Program-made: the position numbers and the translations under genes
From: Methanothrix sp.
GTDB lineage: Archaea; Halobacteriota; Methanosarcinia; Methanotrichales; Methanotrichaceae
Length of the DNA: 34,687 nucleotides
NCBI GenBank assembly: GCA_026394555.1
Contig: JAPKXZ010000052.1
Coordinates: 165,376-200,062, forward strand
Reading direction: 5' to 3'
Shown: positions 15,249 to 21,660 of the stretch, one piece after another
Position numbering within the stretch: position 1 is the stretch's first letter
Layout of the letters: each line of letters opens with the position of its first letter
Notes under the pieces: model-generated
What the model was told of the DNA's origin: nothing
The model's database searches: none
The model's input: the letters and a program-made list of their open reading frames with translations, nothing else

Positions 15249-15269
15249 CAGGAAAGGCGCTTGGGCAAG

Positions 15270-15284
15270 CCTCGCGTAGCGAGG
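15270..15284. repeat. Small perfect hairpin after the reductase pseudogene
   Basis: CCTCGC and GCGAGG flank the loop GTA at 15270-15284. It lies where similarity between the two reductase copies ends (about 15265), so it may mark the duplication boundary or be a 3' structure. No other function is evident. Confidence 0.35.
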
Positions 15285-15430
15285 TAATCATGTACGAAAA
15301 TGCGGCGGGCCGGGGGTGTGTCGCGAACCCTGGCTTCTCTCGCCCTGGTATTTCCTGCAGCGGCCAATGATATGTGATCGACTTGAATAATAAACGGCCA
15401 TCTACCTAAAAAATAGTCCAGCGGACTCAC

Positions 15431-15877
15431 TCAAGTCCCGCAGCTCTCCCCCTCTTCGCCCTCGTGACTCGCCTCCTTGACTTCCTCCGGCTTGATCTTG
15501 CCAATCTTCACCCAGTAGTTCTTGATGGCGGCATGCAGTGCGTCAGCCCCGAGGTTAGAGCAGTGCATCTTCTGGGGCGGCAGCCCCCCCAATTCGTCCG
15601 CCACATCCTTTCTGGTGATCAACATGGCCTCGTCCAGAGTCTTTCCTTTGGCCATCTCTGTGACCATGCTGGAGACGGCTATGGCTGAACCGCAGCCGAA
15701 GGTCCTGAATTTGATGTCGTCTATTTTGTCTTCCTTGACGGTGATGAATATCTCCATGAGATCGCCACAGACGGGATTGCCCACCTGTCCGTATCCGTCC
15801 GGGTTCTCGATCACCCCTACATTTTTGGGGTTCATGAAGTGTTCCATAACTTTCTTGGAGTAACCAATCTGTGCCAT
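15431..15877 (-). CDS. iscU: IscU/NifU-like Fe-S cluster scaffold protein
   Basis: The 148-residue protein has the complete scaffold set: Cys37 and Asp39 in NPVCGDLM, Cys62 in TFGCGSAIA and His105-Cys106 in KMHCSNL. These bind the nascent [2Fe-2S] cluster in the cytoplasm before transfer to apo-proteins. The C-terminus (EASHEGEEGESCGT) is an acidic tail with one extra Cys. AGGTGA just before the ATG is the ribosome binding site, and the gene starts 15 bases after the iscS-like stop, making it the last gene of the tusA-dsrE-iscS-iscU operon. It contains only the U-type domain, without the C-terminal Nfu domain of full NifU. Confidence 0.95.
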   Translation of the reverse strand: MAQIGYSKKVMEHFMNPKNVGVIENPDGYGQVGNPVCGDLMEIFITVKEDKIDDIKFRTFGCGSAIAVSSMVTEMAKGKTLDEAMLITRKDVADELGGLPPQKMHCSNLGADALHAAIKNYWVKIGKIKPEEVKEASHEGEEGESCGT

Positions 15878-15892
15878 TTTCTTTTCACCTGT

Positions 15893-17047
15893 TTATAGCG
15901 GAGAGAGTGCCCTCAGCCTTTCTACTGTCTTTTTCGTTGCATTAACGATTGCAGTTATCTGGTCGGGGTTGTTCTGCCTGCCAATCGTCATGATCATGGA
16001 GCCATGCGCCTGCTCATGTTTTAAGCCTATGGCCAAAAGCACATGGGAGGCCTCCAAAGTACGTGAGGAGCAGGCCGAGCCCGTGGATACCTGAATGTTG
16101 AACATGGCATCCATGGTGAGGAGAATGCTCTCCCCCTCAATGCGGCTGAAGCGGAAGCTGGCATGATGCGGGAGCCGCTTCGTAGGATGACCGGTGAGGT
16201 ATGACTCCTCGATCTTGAGGATCTCCTTGATCAGACCATCCCGGATGGCCTGCAAACGCTGGCTTTCTTCTGCCTTCTCCAGCTTCGCCAGCCTGGCCGC
16301 CTCGCCAAATCCCGCCAGAGCATAGAGATTCTCGGTGCCGGGCCGCTGGCCCTTTTCCTGACCGCCGCCGAAAAGCACCGGTTGAATGCGAACGCCTGGG
16401 CGCACGTACAGCGCGCCCGCCCCCTGGGGACCGTAAAGATCGTTCGAGGAAAGGGTGAGCAGATCGATGCCGTCCTTTTGCACATCGATAGGGATCTTGC
16501 CCGCGGCGGCAGCGCCGTCCACGTGCAGAAACTGCCCTTTCTCGTGCACAAGATCGCTCACCTCTTTTATGGGCTGAATGGTTCCAATCTCGCTGTTGGC
16601 GTACATCACCGATGTGAGTACGGTCTCCTTAGAAAGCAGTCCCTCCAGGGCCGCCAGATCGATAATGCCCATGCTGTCCACCGGAACCAGGGTAAGGTCA
16701 AAGCCGCCCTTCTTAAGATCTTTCATGGGATTAAGCACGGAGATGTGCTCTATTTGGCTGGCCAGCAGCTTCTTGCCCTTTGCTGCGTTCCTCTGCACCA
16801 CTCCCCGAATGGTCAGGTTGTTGGCCTCGGTGACACCTGCTGTAAAGACGATGCTCTCCGGGCTTTCTGCATTTATCAGCTCCGCCACTTTTGCCCGCGC
16901 CTCCTCCTGAGCCGCCTTTGCCGCCAGGCCCCGAGAATGCAGAGCCGAAGGATTGCCAAAATCATTGCTTAGATAGCGCTCTGCAAATTCGGCAACCCTG
17001 GGGTCTACGGGAGACGCAGACTGGTAGTCTAAATAAATTTTGCACAT
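15893..17047 (-). CDS. iscS: IscS/NifS-like cysteine desulfurase homologue lacking the PLP lysine
   Basis: The 384-residue protein aligns throughout with group I cysteine desulfurases: N-terminal YLDYQSASPVDPRV, GVTEANNLTIRG, His101 in IEHISVL, the GGGQEKGQRPGTEN box, and the loop with active-site Cys326 in STGSACSSR. The PLP-binding motif is changed. Where active enzymes have Ser-x-His-Lys-x-x-Gly-Pro, this has SSNDLYGPQG, with Asn202-Asp203 in place of His-Lys; the Gln of the usual DAAQ motif is also lost (DGAAAAGK). The IscS of Archaeoglobus fulgidus likewise has Asp for Lys, reportedly lacks desulfurase activity, and supplies a cysteine ligand to the IscU cluster. By analogy this protein is probably an assembly partner and not a sulfur donor. 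GGGGAT before the ATG is the likely ribosome binding site. Confidence 0.92.
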   Translation of the reverse strand: MCKIYLDYQSASPVDPRVAEFAERYLSNDFGNPSALHSRGLAAKAAQEEARAKVAELINAESPESIVFTAGVTEANNLTIRGVVQRNAAKGKKLLASQIEHISVLNPMKDLKKGGFDLTLVPVDSMGIIDLAALEGLLSKETVLTSVMYANSEIGTIQPIKEVSDLVHEKGQFLHVDGAAAAGKIPIDVQKDGIDLLTLSSNDLYGPQGAGALYVRPGVRIQPVLFGGGQEKGQRPGTENLYALAGFGEAARLAKLEKAEESQRLQAIRDGLIKEILKIEESYLTGHPTKRLPHHASFRFSRIEGESILLTMDAMFNIQVSTGSACSSRTLEASHVLLAIGLKHEQAHGSMIMTIGRQNNPDQITAIVNATKKTVERLRALSPL

Positions 17048-17075
17048 GTCATATCCCCATTATCATAATAATCTC

Positions 17076-17101
17076 TCTAGAAGCTGATTCTAGAAGCTGA
17101 T
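17076..17101. repeat. 13-bp tandem duplication at the end of the dsrE-like gene
   Basis: TCTAGAAGCTGAT occurs twice in direct succession (17076-17088 and 17089-17101), duplicating the last codons and stop of the DsrE-like gene. The first stop reached by the ribosome preserves the protein, so the duplication is harmless. Confidence 0.85.
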
Positions 17102-17449
17102 GGTCGAGTCTGCATCCAGCGCCAGGTCATTTAATGTTCCTGCTCCGGCAATTTTTGCCTCGGGAATGAAGTCGCCCCGCGCCATGCCAAGGAGTTGTGT
17201 GCTCTGCTCGCAGATGTACATCTTCACACCGGAGGCGAGGGCCTGATCGATAACATCTTTGAGAGAAGGAAAGCTTCCTATCTTGATCTTCTCCGCCTCG
17301 CCTTTCTTCATGGCGGTTATGCCCTTGATCATAAAGAAGATGGAGGCTTCCACATCCATCGCACAAGCAGTCATGCCCAGGATAAAGGGCGCGTAAAGTC
17401 TCTCCGGCGTATCCAGGCCGCTAGTCTGAACGTATAGGATCTTGCTCAT
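17090..17449 (-). CDS. DsrE-family sulfur-carrier-like protein
   Basis: The 119-residue protein fits the DsrE/DsrF-like fold: MSKILYVQTSGLDTPERLYA at the N-terminus, a central helix with FFMIKGITAMKKG, and Cys80 in KMYICEQSTQLLGM at the position of the conserved DsrE cysteine that carries persulfide. In sulfur metabolism such proteins pass sulfur to or from TusA. GGTGGTGAT precedes the ATG as a ribosome binding site. It lies 36 bases downstream of the TusA-like gene and 42 bases upstream of the iscS-like gene, all on the minus strand, so it probably delivers or channels sulfur for Fe-S assembly. The direction of transfer is inference. Confidence 0.85.
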   Translation of the reverse strand: MSKILYVQTSGLDTPERLYAPFILGMTACAMDVEASIFFMIKGITAMKKGEAEKIKIGSFPSLKDVIDQALASGVKMYICEQSTQLLGMARGDFIPEAKIAGAGTLNDLALDADSTISF

Positions 17450-17485
17450 AATAATATCACCACCATTTCACTATTTTCCGTGCTC

Positions 17486-17740
17486 TTACTTCTTCCTTCT
17501 TATCCAGAAGGTGATGATATTTCCGGACTTCTCCAGCCGGAGGACCTCATGGCCTGCTCGCTTGGCCCAGCGGGAGATGTCTTCCTCGGCGGCAGGATCG
17601 TCCGCTTCTACTTTCAAGGTCTGCCCTACCTCTATGTTCTCAATCTCTTCCTTGGTCTTCGCGATGGGCATGGGGCAAAAAAGGCCCACACAGTCCAGCT
17701 CGGCATCATGAGCTTTAGCTAAATTCTGATCCGTTCTCAA
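17486..17740 (-). CDS. TusA/SirA-like sulfur carrier protein
   Basis: The protein (84 residues from a TTG start) has the TusA/SirA fold signature: LDCVGLFCPMPIAKTKEEI, in which Cys22 of the CPMP motif is the persulfide carrier, followed by VGQTLKVEADDPAAEEDISR. TusA proteins shuttle sulfane sulfur between enzymes in the cytoplasm. No ATG exists in frame; TTG 17740 lies only two bases after AGGAGG, closer than usual, so the start is uncertain. It is the first gene of the four-gene operon that ends in IscU, and no other gene precedes it on this strand. Confidence 0.87.
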   Translation of the reverse strand: MRTDQNLAKAHDAELDCVGLFCPMPIAKTKEEIENIEVGQTLKVEADDPAAEEDISRWAKRAGHEVLRLEKSGNIITFWIRRKK

Positions 17741-17951
17741 AACCTCCTCATCTTAAAATGGATTCATTCCGTTCGCCTGATGCATATTGTTGGGTTCTAT
17801 TCTATAAGTATCTTCTTAGAGCATTTAGAAAAACTGGATCACTAACCGAAAAATTTATACTTGATTACCAATATTATATTAGTAGCGAAAGACTTCAAAA
17901 TTTAGAAAGTTATTATCATTCGATGTACAGATTGGGATTTAGGTGAACTAC

Positions 17952-19412
17952 ATGTCTGAATTGTATAGAAAAATGATAAATGAAGCCCTTATGGCCCAGC
18001 ATGCCGATGTAGAGACTGTAAAGAGAAAAAGAGGACAAAGCTTCACCGTTGAGGACACCAGAGCCTATCTGGATGTCGTCAACAAGATGAAGGCCCTCGA
18101 GAATCAGTCCAAATCAGTTTTTAAGCTGCATGTGGACTCCGTAAATGCTCATTTCAACATCCTTTCTTCACTCACCAAGACCATCCGGCCGGAGGACGAT
18201 CCCTTCGTAGAACACTACCAGACACCGGCCATCCTGGAGATCATCTGCGAGGAGGATGAAAAGTTCAAAAAGAGCCTGGATGCTTTCATAGGCGCAGTGG
18301 GAAGGGCAGAAGCCCTGATCGGCCTGGAAGCGGCCAGGAGGTATGGCGGCTTTTATGGCCCCACCTGCGTGGTGGACTTCGCCCTCATTCCGGGCAGCAC
18401 CAGCAACGTGGTCAACCGAATCTTGAAGACGATCGATATTCCCGATGCCCACAAACAGGCCATCCTGGCCGCCAAATCATGGGGCATGAACACCTCCTAC
18501 GGCATTGGCGAGGTCTTTGCAAACCAGGTGGAAAAGGGCGCCACCCTGGCACAGGCCGTAAAAAGGGAGATCGATGAAGTCAAATACATCTACGAAAGCC
18601 CCATCGAAGCGCAGGGCAAGCTGATGGACGCATTCGGCCACACATCCTTCGATGTACGCAAATACATGTCCCAGTACAAGAAGCGGATGACTGCGACGGT
18701 TAAAGAGGCCATGAACGATGGCGTTCACTACGGAAATATTCTGACCGTTCCCGCCTACTGCGTGGGAGACATCTCTCACCACATTGCTCAATCCACATTC
18801 AATATGTGCAAGGACGATGTGATCATGGCTGTGATCGAGGCGACCACAGAAGTCATGGACTCGACCCTCAACAAAGCCGCTGACAAGATCAAAAATGAGT
18901 ATCAGCTCTTGAGCCTGGCCACGGGCTCCTCGGCGGCAGCAGTAGAATACATTCTGGAGCTGGATGGATTTAATGCCATCATGGTCGTGGATCTACTCAC
19001 CAAGAGATTCCACAATTACGTCCAGCTCTATCCAACCCGAGGCGCGGCGGCGGAGCTACACAACTGCGACTTCATGGACATGATCTACCGCGGCTGGAAG
19101 CTCCTCGACCGGTCCATGAGACAGAGAAACGGCTTGGGCGGCAGGCTGGTTCCCAAGGTCTCGGGCTTTGACATCGATCTGGAGCCGATTCATAAGAACG
19201 AGGTTCTCATGAATCCGCAGCGCTACGCCTATCCTGCCTGTGCCATAACCGTCCGGTTCTCCGCCCTGATGAGGCTGGCCGACTATCCCTGCCTGCTCAC
19301 CAGCGAGCCGGTAACAGCCACCATGATGACCAATATCATCGCCCTGCATATGCCTGCTCACCAGCGAGCCGGTAACAGCCACCATGATGACCAATATCAT
19401 CGCCCTGCATAA
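17952..19412 (+). CDS. DUF2193 family protein with a C-terminus frameshifted by a 61-bp duplication
   Basis: The protein matches the methanogen DUF2193 family (about 500 residues, function unknown): conserved-looking stretches include GGFYGPTCVVDFALIPGSTS and YSVP-like ILTVPAYCVGDISHHIAQ. A GTG 9 bases upstream is possible; ATG 17952 follows a GGTG. At 19290-19411 a 61-base tandem duplication shifts the frame, so translation ends at TAA 19410-19412 after an aberrant HQRAGNSHHDDQYHRPA tail. Without the duplication the frame continues KETPASPARVCKGCASASLV to TAG at 19510-19512, giving 499 residues. The lost tail holds a CKGC pair and another Cys that may bind metal. It lies upstream of DUF2180 and aquaporin genes. 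It is either a recent mutation or an assembly artefact. Confidence 0.85.
   Translation: MSELYRKMINEALMAQHADVETVKRKRGQSFTVEDTRAYLDVVNKMKALENQSKSVFKLHVDSVNAHFNILSSLTKTIRPEDDPFVEHYQTPAILEIICEEDEKFKKSLDAFIGAVGRAEALIGLEAARRYGGFYGPTCVVDFALIPGSTSNVVNRILKTIDIPDAHKQAILAAKSWGMNTSYGIGEVFANQVEKGATLAQAVKREIDEVKYIYESPIEAQGKLMDAFGHTSFDVRKYMSQYKKRMTATVKEAMNDGVHYGNILTVPAYCVGDISHHIAQSTFNMCKDDVIMAVIEATTEVMDSTLNKAADKIKNEYQLLSLATGSSAAAVEYILELDGFNAIMVVDLLTKRFHNYVQLYPTRGAAAELHNCDFMDMIYRGWKLLDRSMRQRNGLGGRLVPKVSGFDIDLEPIHKNEVLMNPQRYAYPACAITVRFSALMRLADYPCLLTSEPVTATMMTNIIALHMPAHQRAGNSHHDDQYHRPA
19290..19411 (+). repeat. 61-bp perfect tandem duplication inside the DUF2193 gene
   Basis: Bases 19290-19350 and 19351-19411 are identical direct copies beginning TGCCTGCTCACCAGCGAGCC. 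Because 61 is not a multiple of three, the copy shifts the frame of the C-terminal 33 codons. The absence of any difference between the copies indicates a very recent event or an assembly error. Confidence 0.95.
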
Positions 19413-19542
19413 AGAGACGCCAGCTTCTCCGGCAAGGGTATGCAAAGGCTGCGCCTCGGCGTCTTTGGTCGACTTCAGGCATGCTTACTGCCAGTACAAA
19501 GAGGCGGTATAGAGTGATTAATATGAAGCACCAGAGGATATC

Positions 19543-19752
19543 ATGAAATGCTTTCTCTGTGCCCTGGAAAAAAAGGATACTGATGCCGTGGCGATTTGCA
19601 TCGTCTGTGGAATGGGGGTTTGCATGGATCATCTGGTGCGTGAAGAGGTGGACGTCTGGGAAGGCGGCTATCCCTTCCCCGCCAAGAAGCTGAAGAGAAA
19701 GCTTCCCAGAATACTGTGTAAGCCCTGCTACTCCGTCTACCACGAGGGATGA
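19543..19752 (+). CDS. DUF2180 family small zinc-ribbon-like protein
   Basis: The 69-residue protein matches the DUF2180 family known from methanogens: MKCFLCALEKKDTDAVAICI, then VCGMGVCMDHLV, the segment VDVWEGGYPFPAKKLKRKLP and a final ILCKPCY. Seven Cys plus His arranged as CxxC, CxxxxxC and CxxC pairs suggest one or two bound zinc ions. The role is unknown. It ends 3 bases before the aquaporin gene, so the two are almost certainly co-transcribed, and it follows DUF2193; a shared role in osmotic or membrane physiology is possible but unproven. Confidence 0.85.
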   Translation: MKCFLCALEKKDTDAVAICIVCGMGVCMDHLVREEVDVWEGGYPFPAKKLKRKLPRILCKPCYSVYHEG

Positions 19753-19755
19753 AAC

Positions 19756-20493
19756 ATGTCTTTGATGAAGAGGTCTCTGGCAGAGCTGGTAGGAACGTTT
19801 CTACTGGTCTACTTCGGGGCAGGTTCCGCGGCCATCACTCTCATGATCGCTCGGGGAACAAGTCCTCCCAATCCCTTCAACATTGGCATCGGTGCCTTGG
19901 GGGGTTTAGGTGACTGGTTTGCCATCGGAATGGCCTTTGCCATAGCCATCGCCGCATCCATTTACGCTTTAGGCAGGATCTCTGGAGCGCATCTCAATCC
20001 GGCGGTCACCATTGCTCTCTGGGCAACGAGACGTTTCCCTGCTGCTGATGTCGGGCCTTACATTGCCGCCCAGCTCGTGGGAGCCGCGTTAGCCAGCTTT
20101 CTTTTTGCGGCCTGCGTGGGCATGGATGCCGTCAATGTCGGAGGGCTGGGGGCGACAGCTCCCTTCCCCGGCATAAGCTATGCCCAGGCGATATTGGCAG
20201 AGGCGATAGGCACATTTCTGCTCATGCTGACCATCATGGGTGTGGCTGTAGACGAGAGGGCGCCCCCTGGCTGGGCCGGTCTAATAATTGGACTTACCGT
20301 GGGCGGGATTATCACTACTACCGGAAACATTGCAGGAGCATCATTGAACCCGGCCAGGACCTTTGGACCATATCTCGGAGACTACATACTTGGACAAAAC
20401 AGCCTCTGGCAATTTTTTCCCATCTACATCGTGGGACCGATTGCCGGTGCTTTGATTGCAGCTTTTGTTTATGATTATCTGTCCAGGGATTAG
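19756..20493 (+). CDS. MIP-family aquaporin (AqpM-like)
   Basis: The 245-residue protein has six membrane helices and both signature half-helix motifs: NPA at 81-83 in SGAHLNPAVTIALW and NPA at 198-200 in GASLNPARTFGPYLGD, with the pore Arg201. The length and the long first extracellular loop (ARGTSPPNPFNIGIGALGGL) resemble archaeal AqpM from Methanothermobacter, which conducts water and, weakly, glycerol; gas or H2S passage has been suggested. The gene starts 3 bases after DUF2180 and is the last gene of that group. The T-rich stretch after the TAG stop probably ends transcription. Confidence 0.95.
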   Translation: MSLMKRSLAELVGTFLLVYFGAGSAAITLMIARGTSPPNPFNIGIGALGGLGDWFAIGMAFAIAIAASIYALGRISGAHLNPAVTIALWATRRFPAADVGPYIAAQLVGAALASFLFAACVGMDAVNVGGLGATAPFPGISYAQAILAEAIGTFLLMLTIMGVAVDERAPPGWAGLIIGLTVGGIITTTGNIAGASLNPARTFGPYLGDYILGQNSLWQFFPIYIVGPIAGALIAAFVYDYLSRD

Positions 20494-20498
20494 GCTGC

Positions 20499-20515
20499 AA
20501 TTTTATTTTTATTAG
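20499..20515 (+). terminator. T-rich terminator after the aquaporin gene
   Basis: Two T-runs (TTTT and TTTTT) separated by single A bases start about 8 bases after the aquaporin stop. Archaeal RNA polymerase terminates on such U-tracts without a hairpin. A TATA-like ATAAATTTAT for the next gene follows at about 20566. Confidence 0.5.
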
Positions 20516-20624
20516 AAAAAATAATAATTTCAATAGCAGAAGCGATAGTCGGTCCATGCTGCCCATAAATTTATCTTTTAATCCGTCCATCAATTTCACT
20601 AATCAATGAGTGGAGGAACAAGTT

Positions 20625-21569
20625 GTGTTTGTAAGAAATAGGATTTTGCTATGCCTTTTGTTCATAGCAGCAGTGCTGTGCACGATTTCAGGCTTCGCCC
20701 AGGATAGCGGGGCGGCAAAAATGGGAGTTATCGATGCGGCAAACGAGCTGGGCCTCAAAGAATTCGCTGCGGCCATGGACGGCGCGGGACTGGCGAATAC
20801 TCTGAATAACCAGGGTGTGCTCATAATCGGCCCAGGGTCCTTCGTGATCTTCGCGCCCAGCGATGAGGCCTTTGCAGCCGTTACTGATGTTGACATGAAC
20901 ACCATCAAGGAGAACTCTACAGAGCTGAAAAGGATACTCAGCTATCACGTAGTCTGGAATGACGGTCGCTTTGAAAACATCTCCGAGCTCTCCTCAGCCA
21001 AAACACTGCAAGGAGAGAATTTGACCATTGATAATACCGCCGGCATGAAGGTAAATGGAGCCAATGTCACAGCGTCCAAGAGCTACGACAACGGCACCAT
21101 CTATGTGATCGACAAAGTGCTGCTGCCAAAGACCGCTTCAAGCCAAGGTGTAGCTGAGGCCGCCAATGATCTGGGCGCCAAAAAGTTCGCGTCCGCCATC
21201 AATTCCGCGAGCCTCGCAGAGACGCTCAACGGCCAGGGCCTGATGGGTTTTGTTAGTTTAGCTGGTGGGCCCTTTACGGTATTCGCCCCAAGCGACGGCG
21301 CATTTGATAATGCCAAAGCGACCCTTGATGCCATCGGCAAGAAAGATGCAGGCATGATGAACCTACTGTCCTACCATATAGTGGATGCCAAGGACCTGCT
21401 CAACATGACAAAAATCAATTCCGCCAAGACCATGCAGGGAGACTCCCTGGCAGTCGATCTAAACATGGGCTTGGTGGGCGGTGCCAATGTCTTGAAGTCC
21501 GAGAGATACGCTAACGGCATTGTCTACGTTATAGACCAGGTGCTTGTGCCCATAAGGCTCGCCATGTAA
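20625..21569 (+). CDS. Secreted protein with two fasciclin (FAS1) domains
   Basis: The 314-residue protein begins with a signal peptide (RNRILLCLLFIAAVLCTISG then FAQ, about residues 4-26) followed by two FAS1 domains. Domain 1 covers about residues 33-170 and domain 2 about 172-310. Each has the FAS1 marks: a phrase FVIFAPSDEAF or FTVFAPSDGAF, then LLSYHI/ILSYHV, and near the end YVIDKVLLP or YVIDQVLVP. FAS1 domains mediate extracellular adhesion. The two domains are similar enough to have arisen by internal duplication. I choose GTG 20625 because GGAGG at 20612-20616 lies 8 bases before it; a TATA box lies near 20567. It is probably attached to or released at the cell surface; no C-terminal anchor is visible. 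Confidence 0.88.
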   Translation: MFVRNRILLCLLFIAAVLCTISGFAQDSGAAKMGVIDAANELGLKEFAAAMDGAGLANTLNNQGVLIIGPGSFVIFAPSDEAFAAVTDVDMNTIKENSTELKRILSYHVVWNDGRFENISELSSAKTLQGENLTIDNTAGMKVNGANVTASKSYDNGTIYVIDKVLLPKTASSQGVAEAANDLGAKKFASAINSASLAETLNGQGLMGFVSLAGGPFTVFAPSDGAFDNAKATLDAIGKKDAGMMNLLSYHIVDAKDLLNMTKINSAKTMQGDSLAVDLNMGLVGGANVLKSERYANGIVYVIDQVLVPIRLAM

Positions 21570-21589
21570 AGAGATAGATAGATTCATTC

Positions 21590-21595
21590 TTTTTT
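21590..21595 (+). terminator. T-run after the fasciclin gene
   Basis: Six consecutive T bases lie 21 bases after the TAA stop of the fasciclin gene, in a T-rich context. This is typical of archaeal U-tract termination. Confidence 0.4.
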
Positions 21596-21660
21596 CGGGA
21601 TCGTGGAATTTATTCTCTCGATAAAATTTTTTTGATTTTTAGGTTTAGGATTTGATACAA

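Noticed and set aside
17758-17946. 62-residue ORF upstream of DUF2193
   Set aside because: A+T-rich, no family resemblance, no binding site, and it contains the probable TATA boxes of the DUF2193 gene.
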